A stretch of 41,410 nucleotides of DNA from Ruminococcus sp. (GTDB lineage Bacteria > Bacillota > Clostridia > Oscillospirales > Ruminococcaceae): positions 1 to 41,410 of the forward strand of contig JAFWSI010000038.1 in the NCBI GenBank assembly GCA_017519415.1. Reading direction: 5' to 3'. The translations under genes and the position numbers were made by a program. The notes beneath the pieces are model-generated. The model saw only the letters and a program-made list of their open reading frames with translations, was not told where the DNA came from and searched no databases. This document shows positions 25,204 through 34,530 of this stretch, piece after piece (position 1 is the first letter of the stretch; each line of letters starts with the position of its first letter).

Positions 25204-25834
25204 CGGCCTTTACCTCCTTTTCCTCTGCGGGAGCGCTTTCCGGCTCGCCCTCCACCAGAAGCTTTATCTCCGCCATGTAGCGGTTCTTGAGCTTTACAAG
25301 CTGACGGGGATTGGGAGAATCGCATATCTCGCAGTATTCGGCGGGGTCTATGGGGCTGCCGAATTTAAGGGTGAGGGGAGTGCGGAACTTCAGCTTTTCC
25401 CCGTAAACTATACCTGCGGGCACTATCTGTTTTCCCGAGCGGGCGGCTATGAGAGCCGCTCCCGTATGGCCTCTGCCCACCTTGCCGTCCTTCGAGCGTG
25501 TACCCTCGGGGAATATCATAAGGCTCCTGCCGCTGCCGAGCCTTTCAACGGCTGTATCTATAACAGCGGTATCGCCATTTCCGCGGGCGACGGGGAAGGC
25601 TCCGAGGGAGCTTATTAGCCATGCGAAAAGCCTGTTGCGGAAGAGCTCCTCCTTTGCCATGAAGGCAAACCTGCCGCGGGCGAAGGAGCCGAGAAATGGC
25701 GGATCCGCGTTGCTTCTGTGATTGCAGGCATATATGACGGTTCCGTCCTCGGGGATATTCTCCCTGCCCTCGATGCGGAGCCTGTACATTATGCGGAAGT
25801 ACACCCGCACAAGAAATTTAACTATGTAATACAT
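25196..25834 (-). CDS. plsC: 1-acyl-sn-glycerol-3-phosphate acyltransferase
   Basis: 212 residues. It adds the second acyl chain to make phosphatidic acid at the membrane. The catalytic HX4D motif is NHRSNADPP and the substrate-binding motif is FPEGTRS. A single N-terminal hydrophobic segment suggests membrane association. It starts 11 bases after cmk and overlaps ispH-rpsA by 8 bases, so the three genes form a tight operon. Confidence 0.94.
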   Translation of the reverse strand: MYYIVKFLVRVYFRIMYRLRIEGRENIPEDGTVIYACNHRSNADPPFLGSFARGRFAFMAKEELFRNRLFAWLISSLGAFPVARGNGDTAVIDTAVERLGSGRSLMIFPEGTRSKDGKVGRGHTGAALIAARSGKQIVPAGIVYGEKLKFRTPLTLKFGSPIDPAEYCEICDSPNPRQLVKLKNRYMAEIKLLVEGEPESAPAEEKEVKADE

Positions 25835-25845
25835 AATGTCTCACC

Positions 25846-26508
25846 TCAGCTTGTTTTTTCGGTGATGATCTTCACGATAGCCGCTGCGGATTCCTCCAAG
25901 TTCAGCTTTGTTGTATCCACAAGAACTGCGTCCTCTGCCTGTTTCAGGGGAGCGGTCTTGCGGTGGGTATCCTGGTAGTCGCGTTTGATTATATCGTCCA
26001 GGACCTCCTGATATGTGGGGCAGCCGGGCTTTTCCATGAGCTCCCTGTATCGGCGGTTGGCGCGTTCCTCTGCGGAGGCTGTGAGGAATATCTTCACGTC
26101 CGCATCTGGGAGGACTACGGTGCCGATGTCTCTGCCGTCCATGATGACATTGTTCTCGCGGGCTATCTTCTGCTGAGTTTCGAAGAGGTAGGCTCTTACA
26201 GCGGGGATAGCCGAGGTGCGGGAGGCAGCCATTGAGATCTCGGGAGTCCTTATCATATCGGAAACGTCCCTGTCCCCGAGGAAAACTCTCTGAGCGCCGT
26301 CGATGAATCTCAGCGATACGTCAGCCCTTTCGATATTAGCCTCGATGTCCTCGTCGGCAATGCCGTTCTCTGTAAGGAAAAGGGCAATGGTGCGGTAGAG
26401 AGCGCCTGTGTCCACATATATGTATCCGAGCTCCTTTGACACCATTTTTGCGATAGTGCTTTTTCCTGCGCCCGCAGGACCGTCGATTGCGATGTTGATG
26501 GTTTTCAT
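25846..26508 (-). CDS. cmk: Cytidylate kinase
   Basis: 220 residues. It phosphorylates CMP and dCMP with ATP. The P-loop GPAGAGKS is at residues 10-17, and the CMP-binding region DTGALYR and MDGRDIGTVVLPDA are intact. The ATG at 26508 has AAAGGAG with 8-base spacing; upstream in-frame ATGs extend into unconserved sequence. Heads the cmk-plsC-ispH/rpsA run. Confidence 0.96.
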   Translation of the reverse strand: MKTINIAIDGPAGAGKSTIAKMVSKELGYIYVDTGALYRTIALFLTENGIADEDIEANIERADVSLRFIDGAQRVFLGDRDVSDMIRTPEISMAASRTSAIPAVRAYLFETQQKIARENNVIMDGRDIGTVVLPDADVKIFLTASAEERANRRYRELMEKPGCPTYQEVLDDIIKRDYQDTHRKTAPLKQAEDAVLVDTTKLNLEESAAAIVKIITEKTS

Positions 26509-26546
26509 GTTAATGACTCCTTTATTCATGGGCTTATGCCCGTTTA

Positions 26547-27068
26547 TTACTTTTTGAGATGCTGTGAGAAGGATATGGCAATATCCGTGAGTATCGCCGC
26601 AGATAGGAATATTCCCGTTCCGAAGCATACTCCCTCGGGAAGCTTCCTGCTGAGTTTCTCCGACAGAGGGTGGAGCATATAGAAATATCCCACGGCCATA
26701 ATGCCGAAGATCGTGCTGGAGATAAGGCTCGACCTGTCAAGTATGGAGAAGTACCAGCCCTCATAGGTCCAGAACTGCTCGTGAAATACGGCTTCCAGCA
26801 GATATGAGGCTCCAAGCTCGAATACTGTGGTAACAACGGCTGCGAAGAGGAAAATGAACAGTGGGTTCCTTTTCCTGCGCAGCAGAGCGAGGAGAATGAA
26901 GGCTCCCACGGAATATATGGGTATCACCGGAAGATGCAGCATACCGCGGTTCTCGAAGCGGCGGAACATTATCCATACAGTCGCCACCTCATATATCCAG
27001 CCCGCAAAGCCTGCGGCTGTGAATTCAAATACATAGCGGAAGAATATCCGCGAAAGATCTTTTTTCAT
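26547..27068 (-). CDS. CmpB-like membrane protein (putative ABC transporter permease family)
   Basis: 173 residues with about five membrane helices. The pattern FAGWIYE, then NRGMLHLPVIPIYSVGAF, is characteristic of the Pfam family named ABC_trans_CmpB, which is widespread in Firmicutes and has no firm function; the ABC-transporter label is historical. No ATP-binding partner is nearby. Its ATG overlaps the stop of a possible 17-codon ORF upstream (ATGA). It lies 38 bases before cmk. Confidence 0.82.
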   Translation of the reverse strand: MKKDLSRIFFRYVFEFTAAGFAGWIYEVATVWIMFRRFENRGMLHLPVIPIYSVGAFILLALLRRKRNPLFIFLFAAVVTTVFELGASYLLEAVFHEQFWTYEGWYFSILDRSSLISSTIFGIMAVGYFYMLHPLSEKLSRKLPEGVCFGTGIFLSAAILTDIAISFSQHLKK

Positions 27069-27118
27069 GGCTTCTGCTCCTGCATTATCTCAGCCGCTGT
27101 TATCGGCAGTTTTTTCAT
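27065..27118 (-). CDS. Possible 17-codon leader ORF coupled to the CmpB-like gene
   Basis: The ATG at 27118 is preceded by a strong AAAGGAG with about 7-base spacing. The frame encodes MKKLPITAAEIMQEQKP and stops in an ATGA overlap with the next gene. The ribosome site is better than anything else near the CmpB-like start. It may be a translational coupling device, a short peptide gene or the remnant of a longer gene. I do not recognise the peptide. Confidence 0.45.
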   Translation of the reverse strand: MKKLPITAAEIMQEQKP

Positions 27119-27160
27119 AATAACTCTCCTTTGCGCTTCCAAAACAGAGCCTGAACGGTC

Positions 27161-27520
27161 TTACTTTACCTTTGCACCCAGCGGCATGAGCGCCAGCTGT
27201 GCCAGCTTGAACATCTGAAGGCCGAAGGGTATGCCGATAATCGTTGCACACAGAATTATTCCAAAGGCGGCAAATTCAAGGGCGAGCTCTATGCCTCCGA
27301 AGAAGAGCCACAGTATGTTCAGCAGCAGTCTTACGGGGCCGCCTCCGAATTCCACCTCCTTGCCGAAGGGGCAGAAGGAAAGCTTTGCGAACTTGAAGCA
27401 CTGGACTCCCACAGGTATGCCGACTATGGTGATACACCACAGCAGACCTATGACGAACCAGCTGAGCCCTGCCAGGAAACCGCCGAATATGAACCATAAT
27501 ACATTGCCTATGCATCCCAT
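27161..27520 (-). CDS. yccF: YccF family inner-membrane protein
   Basis: 119 residues made of two tandem copies of the YccF (DUF307) domain. Each copy has a hydrophobic helix, an IGIP-type turn (TIVGIPVGVQCFK and TIIGIPFGLQMFK) and a following segment ending in LxPFG/LMPLG. The function is unknown. The start at 27520 has GAAGGG upstream; an in-frame ATG 24 bases earlier lacks one. Confidence 0.88.
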   Translation of the reverse strand: MGCIGNVLWFIFGGFLAGLSWFVIGLLWCITIVGIPVGVQCFKFAKLSFCPFGKEVEFGGGPVRLLLNILWLFFGGIELALEFAAFGIILCATIIGIPFGLQMFKLAQLALMPLGAKVK

Positions 27521-27555
27521 ATTTATCCCTTCCTCCTTAGCCATTAGCTTTTGAT

Positions 27556-28773
27556 TTACATATTCAGTGCGGCTGTATATGCCGTTGAGAATGCTATCTG
27601 CAGGTTGAAGCCCCCCGTGTATGCGTCCACGTCTATGACCTCTCCCGCGAAGTAGAGGCCGCTGACTATCTTTGACTCCATGGTCCCGGGGTCTATCTCC
27701 TTTGTGGAAATACCGCCGCTGGTGATTATGGCCTCATCTATGGGGCGGAAGCCGGAGATACGAACGGGGAAGGCCTTTATGAGCTCCCCGAATTTACGCC
27801 GCTCTTCCTTGGTTATGCCGTTTATCTTCCGCTCGGGAGCTATACCCGACAGCTTTACCGCAACGGGTATGAGCTTTGCGGGGAGGAGCTTCCTTATGCC
27901 GTTCTGAAAGTCGCGGTTGAGATTTTCCGAGAAGTCCCGCTGTATCCTTGCGTCCAGCTGTTCATGGGACAGAGCGGGCTTGAGGTCGATAAGCAGCCTG
28001 TATCTGTCCGGCTGCATATCGCGGATATGGGAGCTTGCACTGAGCACGAGAGGCCCCGAAACTCCGAAGTGAGTGAACAGCATTTCGCCGAGCTCGCTGT
28101 ATATGCACTTGTTCCCGTCCATAAGGTTCAGCGTCACGTTGCGCAGTGAAAGACCCATCATCTCCGCGCAGTATTTATCGGGAGAGGTGAGGGGAACAAG
28201 GCTGGGTTTCAGCTCGGTCACGGTATGTCCGAGAGCCCTGGCAAGAGTGTAGCCGTCGCCTGTGGAGCCCGTGGCGGGATAGGATCTTCCGCCGCAGGCG
28301 ATGAGCACCGACTGCGAGCAGTATTCCGTGCCCCCTGCGGAAACTCCGCAGACAGCGCCGTTTTCGGTGAGTATCCTTGTTACTCTCCTGTTTATCACTT
28401 CAACGCCCAGGGCTTTCATTTCCCGCCCGAGAGCGTCGGCAATGTCGTCGGCCTTGTCGCTGACGGGAAAGACTCTGTTCCCGCGTTCGGTCTTGAGGGG
28501 CACGCCGAGCTCCTCAAAGAAGCGCATGGTGCATTCCGCGTCGAAGCCCGCAAAGGAGCTGTACATGAACCGTGGGTTTACAGGAATATTCCTCATATGC
28601 TCTTCAGCGGGGCTGTTGTTTGTGACGTTGCAGCGTCCCTTGCCCGTGATACGGAGCTTTCTGCCCAGCCGTTCATTCTTCTCAAAGAGCAGCACTGACT
28701 TTCCGTACCGTGCCGCATGGACGGCGGCAAAGCAGCCCGCTGCGCCTCCGCCAATTATAATAGTATCGGTCAT
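27556..28773 (-). CDS. FAD-dependent oxidoreductase, BaiN/YhiN (HI0933) family
   Basis: 405 residues. N-terminal FAD-binding motif IIGGGAAGCFAA, followed by the family-specific ERLGRKLRITGKGRCNVTN segment. A second signature, ITSGGISTKEIDPGTMESK, and the C-terminal GEVIDVDAYTGGFNLQIAF are typical of the HI0933-like group, some of whose members act in bile-acid 7-dehydroxylation; others are uncharacterised. The substrate cannot be inferred. It starts 12 bases after the DUF3006 gene. Confidence 0.9.
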   Translation of the reverse strand: MTDTIIIGGGAAGCFAAVHAARYGKSVLLFEKNERLGRKLRITGKGRCNVTNNSPAEEHMRNIPVNPRFMYSSFAGFDAECTMRFFEELGVPLKTERGNRVFPVSDKADDIADALGREMKALGVEVINRRVTRILTENGAVCGVSAGGTEYCSQSVLIACGGRSYPATGSTGDGYTLARALGHTVTELKPSLVPLTSPDKYCAEMMGLSLRNVTLNLMDGNKCIYSELGEMLFTHFGVSGPLVLSASSHIRDMQPDRYRLLIDLKPALSHEQLDARIQRDFSENLNRDFQNGIRKLLPAKLIPVAVKLSGIAPERKINGITKEERRKFGELIKAFPVRISGFRPIDEAIITSGGISTKEIDPGTMESKIVSGLYFAGEVIDVDAYTGGFNLQIAFSTAYTAALNM

Positions 28774-28785
28774 AGTCCTCCCTGT

Positions 28786-28995
28786 TTATTTTCCGAGGAG
28801 CCGTCCGAGCTTTCTGCGGGCCTGTCGTCTGCGCAGTACGGCGGCTCTTTTGTTTAATGTGTATTTCCCGTCACGCAGTTCCAGCACGTCACCCTCTGCG
28901 GCTTCCGCCGGGAGCTCGCTGCGGGGTATGACCGAAGTGCCGTCTTCGTTCTCAATAACGGCATAGCTGCCCTCAAATCTGTCGATAACAGTCAT
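28786..28995 (-). CDS. DUF3006 family small protein
   Basis: 69 residues. An N-terminal beta-rich half (VIDRFEGSYAVIENEDG, then IPRSELP and GDVLEL) matches DUF3006, and a basic C-terminal tail is rich in arginine and lysine. Genes of this family commonly sit beside ComEC-like metallo-beta-lactamase genes, as here: the ATG overlaps the upstream stop codon by one base (TGATG). Confidence 0.85.
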   Translation of the reverse strand: MTVIDRFEGSYAVIENEDGTSVIPRSELPAEAAEGDVLELRDGKYTLNKRAAVLRRRQARRKLGRLLGK

Positions 28996-30002
28996 CAGGA
29001 GCTCCTTTCCGTCCGCAGGGAAACTCTTTTCCCGTCGGACTCGGCGATAACGGTGCCGTTCACGTCGGTGCGGTATATTTTATCGGTGTATTCTTCCAGC
29101 CTTTTTATGGTGCTGTCGGCAGGGTGTCCGTAGGGATTGTCCCTGCCGCATGATATGACTGCGGCGGCAGGGCGGATGATGTCCAGCAGCTCCCGTGAAG
29201 AGGAATAATTGCTGCCGTGATGTCCGGCCTTGTAAAGGCTCACCTTTGAGAGCCCGCCTCTCTGTATCATAGCGGCCTCGGACTCGAATTCCGCGTCACC
29301 CGTCAGCAGGAAACTGTTCCCGCCGTGAGTCAGCAAGAAGGCTATGGAGTAATTATTGAGGTATTCATTGTAGCTCCCGTCGGGAGCAAGTATCTCGATA
29401 CGAGCGTCTCCCAGCATGAACGTCCTTCCCGCTGCGGCTTCGGTGACCTTTGTGCCGCTGCCGTCGCAGCTGTCGAGGAATCTGTCGAAAAACAGGGCTG
29501 TGGGCAGCTGCTCGTCGGGAATATGGGGTATCATTACCTCCCCAACGTCGAAGGTATCTATTATCCTGTACATCCCGCCCATATGGTCGGAGTGGGGATG
29601 AGTGGCTATGACGTAATCCAGCCGACCCACGCCGAGGCTGCGCAGATAGCCTGTGACCTTCGGTGAGACCTCGTTCTCGCCGCAGTCCACCAGCATTGTC
29701 ATGCCGTTGGCAGCTATAAATGTGCAGTCTCCCTGCCCCACGTCTATGAAGTGCATTACAAGCTTATCCTCTGTCGGGAAGGTATGCCTGGGCTTGCGGA
29801 AGAACCACCAGCCTGCAAAGAGGAGTACCGCTGCGATCAGCAGCAGCCCGAGATCTTTCAGTGCTTTCTTTTTCCGTTCTGCCCGTTCTTTTTTCCTTTT
29901 TTCGGCGAGCTCTGTGAGAAGCTCTCTCTGCCGCGCATTGAGCCCGTATTTTTCTCCTGCGGCCTTGACGAAGCTCTCTGTGTCCTTGAAGTATTTTGCC
30001 AC
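28995..30002 (-). CDS. ComEC/Rec2-like MBL-fold hydrolase, membrane anchored
   Basis: 335 residues. A charged Lys/Arg-rich N-terminus (1-48), one membrane helix (about 49-67), then a metallo-beta-lactamase domain. Metal-site motifs are THPHSDHMGG, LTGDAE and AGHHGSN, and the entry strand is HFIDVGQGDCTFI. This is the soluble MBL part of ComEC without the channel domain, so extracellular nuclease or phosphodiesterase activity is possible but not shown. It uses a GTG start and overlaps the upstream ygiQ gene by 145 bases; no ATG exists in the frame before residue 80 or so, so the overlap appears real. Confidence 0.87.
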   Translation of the reverse strand: MAKYFKDTESFVKAAGEKYGLNARQRELLTELAEKRKKERAERKKKALKDLGLLLIAAVLLFAGWWFFRKPRHTFPTEDKLVMHFIDVGQGDCTFIAANGMTMLVDCGENEVSPKVTGYLRSLGVGRLDYVIATHPHSDHMGGMYRIIDTFDVGEVMIPHIPDEQLPTALFFDRFLDSCDGSGTKVTEAAAGRTFMLGDARIEILAPDGSYNEYLNNYSIAFLLTHGGNSFLLTGDAEFESEAAMIQRGGLSKVSLYKAGHHGSNYSSSRELLDIIRPAAAVISCGRDNPYGHPADSTIKRLEEYTDKIYRTDVNGTVIAESDGKRVSLRTERSS

Positions 30003-31837
30003 GACCTGTCACCGCCTTTTCGGGAAGAATTGCCCTGTCCGCGATTATCGTCAGCCACAAGGCATTTCGGCGACGTTCCTATAAGGTCGCGCCGCCCCGC
30101 TGTTTTCAGAGCCTCAAGCACTATCTCCCTGTTCTTGGGGAGAAAGTATTGCAGCAGAGCACGCTGCATTGCCTTTTCTTTCGGGGTCTTGGGTACATAT
30201 ACCTTTTCCATGGTATACGGATCGAGCTCCGTATAGAACATGGCTGTTGAAATCGTCCCGGGAGTGGGGTAGAAGTCCTGCACCTGCTCGGGGCGGATCC
30301 TGTTTTCCTTCAGGAATAGGGCAAGATCTATGGCCTCGCTGAGGGTGCTTCCGGGGTGTGAGGACATAAGGTAGGGAACGAGATACTGCTCCTTGCCCAT
30401 GCCCTTGGTTATTTCGTAGAAGCGCTTCTGGAAACGCTTGTAGGCTTCGATATGGGGTTTTCCCATTTTGTCCAGCACCACCGCCGAGCAGTGCTCGGGA
30501 GCCACCTTCAGCTGACCGCTTATGTGATGCATTATGAGCTCCTTCATGAACTCGTCGTCCTTGTCCTCGATAAGGTAGTCATAGCGTATACCCGAGCGTA
30601 TGAACACCTTCTTCACGCCCTTGACCTTCCGTATCCTGCGCAGCATGGCAAGATATTCGGTGTGGTCAACTTTAAGTGCGGGGCAAGGAGTGGGAGCAAG
30701 GCATTTTTTGCCCATGCACAGTCCCTTGGTGAGCTGCTTGTCGCAGGAGGGACGGCGGAAATCCGCCGTAGGACCGCCTACGTCGTGGATATAGCCCTTG
30801 AAATCGGGCATTTTCGTTATTCGCTCTGCCTCGGCAAGCACCGATTCCACGCTTCTGACGGTTATACGCCTGCCTTGATGCAGGGCTATGGAACAGAAAT
30901 TGCAGTAGCCGAAGCAGCCGCGGTTATGTGTGATAGAAAAGCGGACCTCCTCGATGCCGGGGACTCCGCCCAGCGCTTCATAGGACGGGTGTATCGCCCT
31001 TGTGTAGGGCAGGGAGTAAATGTGATCCAGCTCTTCCGTGGTAAGGCTGTATGCGGGCGGATTCTGTACCAGCATCATCTTGCCGTGCCGCTGTATTATT
31101 ATCTTTCCGTAGACCTCGTCCTGCCAGTCGTACTGTATCTTTACGGCCTTTGCGTATTCCGGCTTGCTGTCGCGCACCTGCTCGAAGGAGGGGCACTGAG
31201 CCGCACCGATAGGAGTATTCACAGGCTCCGTGAGGTAGCAGGTGCCGCGTATATCGTGAATATCGTGTATATCCTCGCCCCTGGCAAGACGGGTGCACAG
31301 CTCCTGTATCTGGTGTTCGCCCATACCGTACATGAGAAGGTCTGCGCCGCTGTCGACAAGGACTGAGGGGCGGACTGCGTCGTCCCAGTAGTCGTAATGT
31401 GCAAAGCGCCGCAGAGAGGCTTCAAGACCGCCGATAACTATTGGAACGTCCCCGAAGTATTCGCGGAGCTTCTGACAGTAGACGATAACGGCGCGGTCGG
31501 GGCGCTTGCCTGCAACTCCTCCCGCTGTGTATGCGTCGTCGGAGCGCTTGCGCTTGGCGGCGGTGTAGTGCGCCACCATGGAGTCGATATTGCCTGCGGT
31601 AACTAAAAAAGCGTACTTCGGAGCGCCGAAGCGCCGGAAGTCCTTGTCGGTGTGCCAGTCGGGCTGGGAGATGATACCAACTGTAAAGCCGAGGCTCTCT
31701 ATAAGTCTTGTGACTATAGCCGCGCCGAAGCTGGGGTGATCGACGTAGGCATCGCCGGTTATGTAGATATAGTCGAACTGATCTATACCCAGCTCGTCCA
31801 TTTCTTTTCTTGTGGTAGGCAGAAAGCCCTCGTACAC
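29858..31837 (-). CDS. ygiQ: YgiQ family radical SAM protein
   Basis: 659 residues. An N-terminal cobalamin-binding-like domain (DYIYITGDAYVDHPSFG) comes first. The radical SAM cluster motif C-x3-C-x2-C is in RGCFGYCNFCS near residue 308. The C-terminal SHPGSTLSEAIDLALFLKE and DFYPTPGTIST segments are family signatures. The chemical role is unknown. A GTG at 31837 is chosen because AGGAGGTGAT (31841-31850), a full match to the 16S anti-Shine-Dalgarno, precedes it. The last 50 residues are low-complexity and basic and are encoded in the overlap with the MBL gene. Confidence 0.92.
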   Translation of the reverse strand: MYEGFLPTTRKEMDELGIDQFDYIYITGDAYVDHPSFGAAIVTRLIESLGFTVGIISQPDWHTDKDFRRFGAPKYAFLVTAGNIDSMVAHYTAAKRKRSDDAYTAGGVAGKRPDRAVIVYCQKLREYFGDVPIVIGGLEASLRRFAHYDYWDDAVRPSVLVDSGADLLMYGMGEHQIQELCTRLARGEDIHDIHDIRGTCYLTEPVNTPIGAAQCPSFEQVRDSKPEYAKAVKIQYDWQDEVYGKIIIQRHGKMMLVQNPPAYSLTTEELDHIYSLPYTRAIHPSYEALGGVPGIEEVRFSITHNRGCFGYCNFCSIALHQGRRITVRSVESVLAEAERITKMPDFKGYIHDVGGPTADFRRPSCDKQLTKGLCMGKKCLAPTPCPALKVDHTEYLAMLRRIRKVKGVKKVFIRSGIRYDYLIEDKDDEFMKELIMHHISGQLKVAPEHCSAVVLDKMGKPHIEAYKRFQKRFYEITKGMGKEQYLVPYLMSSHPGSTLSEAIDLALFLKENRIRPEQVQDFYPTPGTISTAMFYTELDPYTMEKVYVPKTPKEKAMQRALLQYFLPKNREIVLEALKTAGRRDLIGTSPKCLVADDNRGQGNSSRKGGDRSWQNTSRTQRASSRPQEKNTGSMRGRESFSQSSPKKGKKNGQNGKRKH

Positions 31838-31883
31838 AGTATCACCTCCTGTAACCCAAAATTCAGCTTCGCTGAATGCTGAT

Positions 31884-34469
31884 TCACTCATCCATGCTAC
31901 GCAGCCGCCACTCGTCGTACTGCATTTTCGACATGAGCACCTTCCGGGGCTTTGCGCCCTCGCTCTGACCGATAACGCCGCGCTCCTCAAGCTCGTCCAT
32001 TATCCTTGCCGCCCTTGCGTAGCCAAGCTTCAGCTTCCTTTGCAGCATCGACGTGGAGAGCTGACCTGCCTCCACGGCTACCTTGATGGCAGCCTCCACT
32101 ATATCCTCGTCGCTGCCTCCGCCTGCGGAAGCTCCGCTGTCAGAGCTGCCGGAGCCGCCCTGCGACTGGGGAGTATAGCCCTCCACAGCTCCCGTTATGT
32201 TCGGGTCGTAGGATACCTGAGCCTGATCCTTTATGTAGCGGACAGTCTCCGCAATATCTTCGTTTGACGAGAAGCAGCCCTGTACACGGACTGGCTTTCC
32301 CGCACCGATAGGCATATAAAGCATATCGCCGTTTCCGAGGAGCTTGTCCGCGCCTGCCATATCTATAATGGTTCGTGAGTCCACCTGAGACTTTACCGAA
32401 AGAGCGATACGGCTGGGTATATTGGCCTTGATGAGGCCTGTGATAACGTCCGTGGTAGGACGCTGTGTAGCTACAACGAGGTGCATTCCCGCGGCACGTC
32501 CCATCTGAGCCAGACGGCAGATGAAGTCCTCCACCTCTTTGCCGGCCACCAGCATCATATCGGCAAGCTCGTCGATGAATATGACTACCTGAGGCATTTT
32601 GTCGAGATCCCCGTCCACCTCTGCAAGCTCGTTATAGGAGCGGAGGTCGTTGGCGCCTGCCTCTGCGAAAATGTTGTATCTGCGCATCATCTCGTTGACC
32701 GCCCAGCAGAGAGCGCCTGCCGCGCGCTTGCAGTCGGTCACGATAGGTATGAGCAGGTGGGGGATATTCTCGAATATCTTGAATTCGACTATCTTCGGAT
32801 CTATGAGAATGAGCTTTACCTCGTCGGGTGTGGCGTTGTAGAGTATGCTCATGATTATGGAGCGGGTGCAGACGGATTTACCAGAGCCTGTGGTACCTGC
32901 GATAATGACATGGGGCATTTTGGAGATGTCGCCGAGTATGATATTTCCCGTGATGTCCTTGCCTACCGCAAAGGTAAGCTTGCTGGGCGATTCCCTGAAC
33001 TCGGGGGAGGCGATAATCTCGCGGAGAGTTACCGTATCCTTGGTGGAGTTCGGTATTTCGATGCCCACAGCCGCCTTGCCGGGCACGGGAGCCTCTATGC
33101 GGACGCCCTGAGCCGCAAGGCTGAGAGCTATATCGTCCTCGAGGCCCTTTATCTTGGAGACCTTTATTCCGGGGCCGGGCTGTATCTCGTAACGGGTTAT
33201 GGAGGGGCCGCGGAATATGTCCTTGATCCTTACCTCAACGCCGAAGCTTGAGAGAGTATTCTTTATGACTTCAGCCTTTTCGCGCATTTCCTCAACGGCC
33301 TCTGCACGGTTGGAGCGCACCTCGGGGCGGGTGAGTATGTCTATGGGCGGGAGTATGTACACTGGCTTTTCCTCCTCGGGCTCCTCCTCGACATATTCCT
33401 CCTCGGGAGTGTCGGGCTTGCCGTCGGCAGCCTTATTTATGAGCTGTTCGAGTCCCTCGTCGGCAGCTGTCTCCTCCTCGTCGGGAACAGGCTCCGCAGT
33501 CTCTTCCTTCACGGGAGCCTTCTTCGCGGCGGCCTTGCTGACCTTTGTTTCGGGAGCGGGCTCTGCGGATATGTCGATAGGCTCCTCTTCGGCAGCTCCG
33601 CTGTCGTGGACTATGAGATGATCCGTAGGCAGGGGGATGTCTATGGAGTTCCCTCCCGAAAGAGCCTCGAGAGCCTTTTTGTTCTGCTCTGCCTTTTCGG
33701 AGGGCTTCCGTGAGGACTTTCTGGGATTGGTCATGCTTATGGCTTCAAGGTCTGCGTCAAAGTCCTTTTTTGCCTTGTCGTCGTCAAGGTCGTCGTCGCC
33801 GAAGGCGTCGGTGAATTCTCCGCCCACCAGCATATTCTGTATGCCGTTGACCACGTTGCCGATGAATACGAAGGGAGTTGACAGTAGCTTCAGGAAGTCA
33901 ATGAGTCCCCGCCCCGAAAGGAGCATACCGAACACGAAGAACAGTATGAGGGTGATTATCCTTGCGCCTATCTTTCCGAAGAACTTGAGGAGCGGCCCTG
34001 CGAAAACGAGACAGGCAACTCCGCCGCTCTTCAGCTTTGCGCCGTCCTCGTAGAGGAACCTGAGCTTTCCGGACATGGTGCTGCCGGGTATCTTTCCCAC
34101 CACGAATATCTGGAACGCTGCGCAGGCAAGGAATATCATGGCTATGCACCAGAAGGTCCTGCCGCTGAGGTCCTTTTTGGTCTGCTCGGTGCCAAGCTTT
34201 ACGGCGGTGTATATGAGTATAACGGGTATAATGAAGGCAGCTATGCCGAATATTCCCAGCAAAAGGTTATGTATCGCCAGCCAGCCCTTTGTGCCCTTTA
34301 TGAGCACCATGAGGGCGACAAGCACCCCCAGTGCGAAGAGTATTATCGACCACAGCTGATTGCTCTCGTTCTGAGGAGCGCTCTTGGAGCTGCTCCTTAC
34401 AGGCTCCCTGCGGGGAGCTTCGGGCTTCTTTGACTTTGTGCCCGTGTTCTTTTTCTTTGTCTCTGCCAT
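31884..34469 (-). CDS. ftsK: DNA translocase FtsK/SpoIIIE
   Basis: 861 residues. Four N-terminal membrane helices (about 45-200), a long acidic Pro/Glu/Ala linker (about 225-410), then the FtsK motor with Walker A IIAGTTGSGKS near 528 and Walker B VVIFIDELADMM. The C-terminal winged-helix gamma domain (last 65 residues, EDIVEAAIKVAVEAG to the end) reads KOPS/SRS-type polarity sequences. It pumps DNA through the closing septum during division or sporulation. GGAGGAAG before 34469 sets the start. It lies 62 bases downstream of tepA, the same neighbourhood as spoIIIE in Bacillus. Confidence 0.95.
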   Translation of the reverse strand: MAETKKKNTGTKSKKPEAPRREPVRSSSKSAPQNESNQLWSIILFALGVLVALMVLIKGTKGWLAIHNLLLGIFGIAAFIIPVILIYTAVKLGTEQTKKDLSGRTFWCIAMIFLACAAFQIFVVGKIPGSTMSGKLRFLYEDGAKLKSGGVACLVFAGPLLKFFGKIGARIITLILFFVFGMLLSGRGLIDFLKLLSTPFVFIGNVVNGIQNMLVGGEFTDAFGDDDLDDDKAKKDFDADLEAISMTNPRKSSRKPSEKAEQNKKALEALSGGNSIDIPLPTDHLIVHDSGAAEEEPIDISAEPAPETKVSKAAAKKAPVKEETAEPVPDEEETAADEGLEQLINKAADGKPDTPEEEYVEEEPEEEKPVYILPPIDILTRPEVRSNRAEAVEEMREKAEVIKNTLSSFGVEVRIKDIFRGPSITRYEIQPGPGIKVSKIKGLEDDIALSLAAQGVRIEAPVPGKAAVGIEIPNSTKDTVTLREIIASPEFRESPSKLTFAVGKDITGNIILGDISKMPHVIIAGTTGSGKSVCTRSIIMSILYNATPDEVKLILIDPKIVEFKIFENIPHLLIPIVTDCKRAAGALCWAVNEMMRRYNIFAEAGANDLRSYNELAEVDGDLDKMPQVVIFIDELADMMLVAGKEVEDFICRLAQMGRAAGMHLVVATQRPTTDVITGLIKANIPSRIALSVKSQVDSRTIIDMAGADKLLGNGDMLYMPIGAGKPVRVQGCFSSNEDIAETVRYIKDQAQVSYDPNITGAVEGYTPQSQGGSGSSDSGASAGGGSDEDIVEAAIKVAVEAGQLSTSMLQRKLKLGYARAARIMDELEERGVIGQSEGAKPRKVLMSKMQYDEWRLRSMDE

Positions 34470-34530
34470 ATCTTCCTCCGTTTGTTCTTTCACATTATGT
34501 ATCTGTACCGTGGGAGCGGTACAGCTGCGG

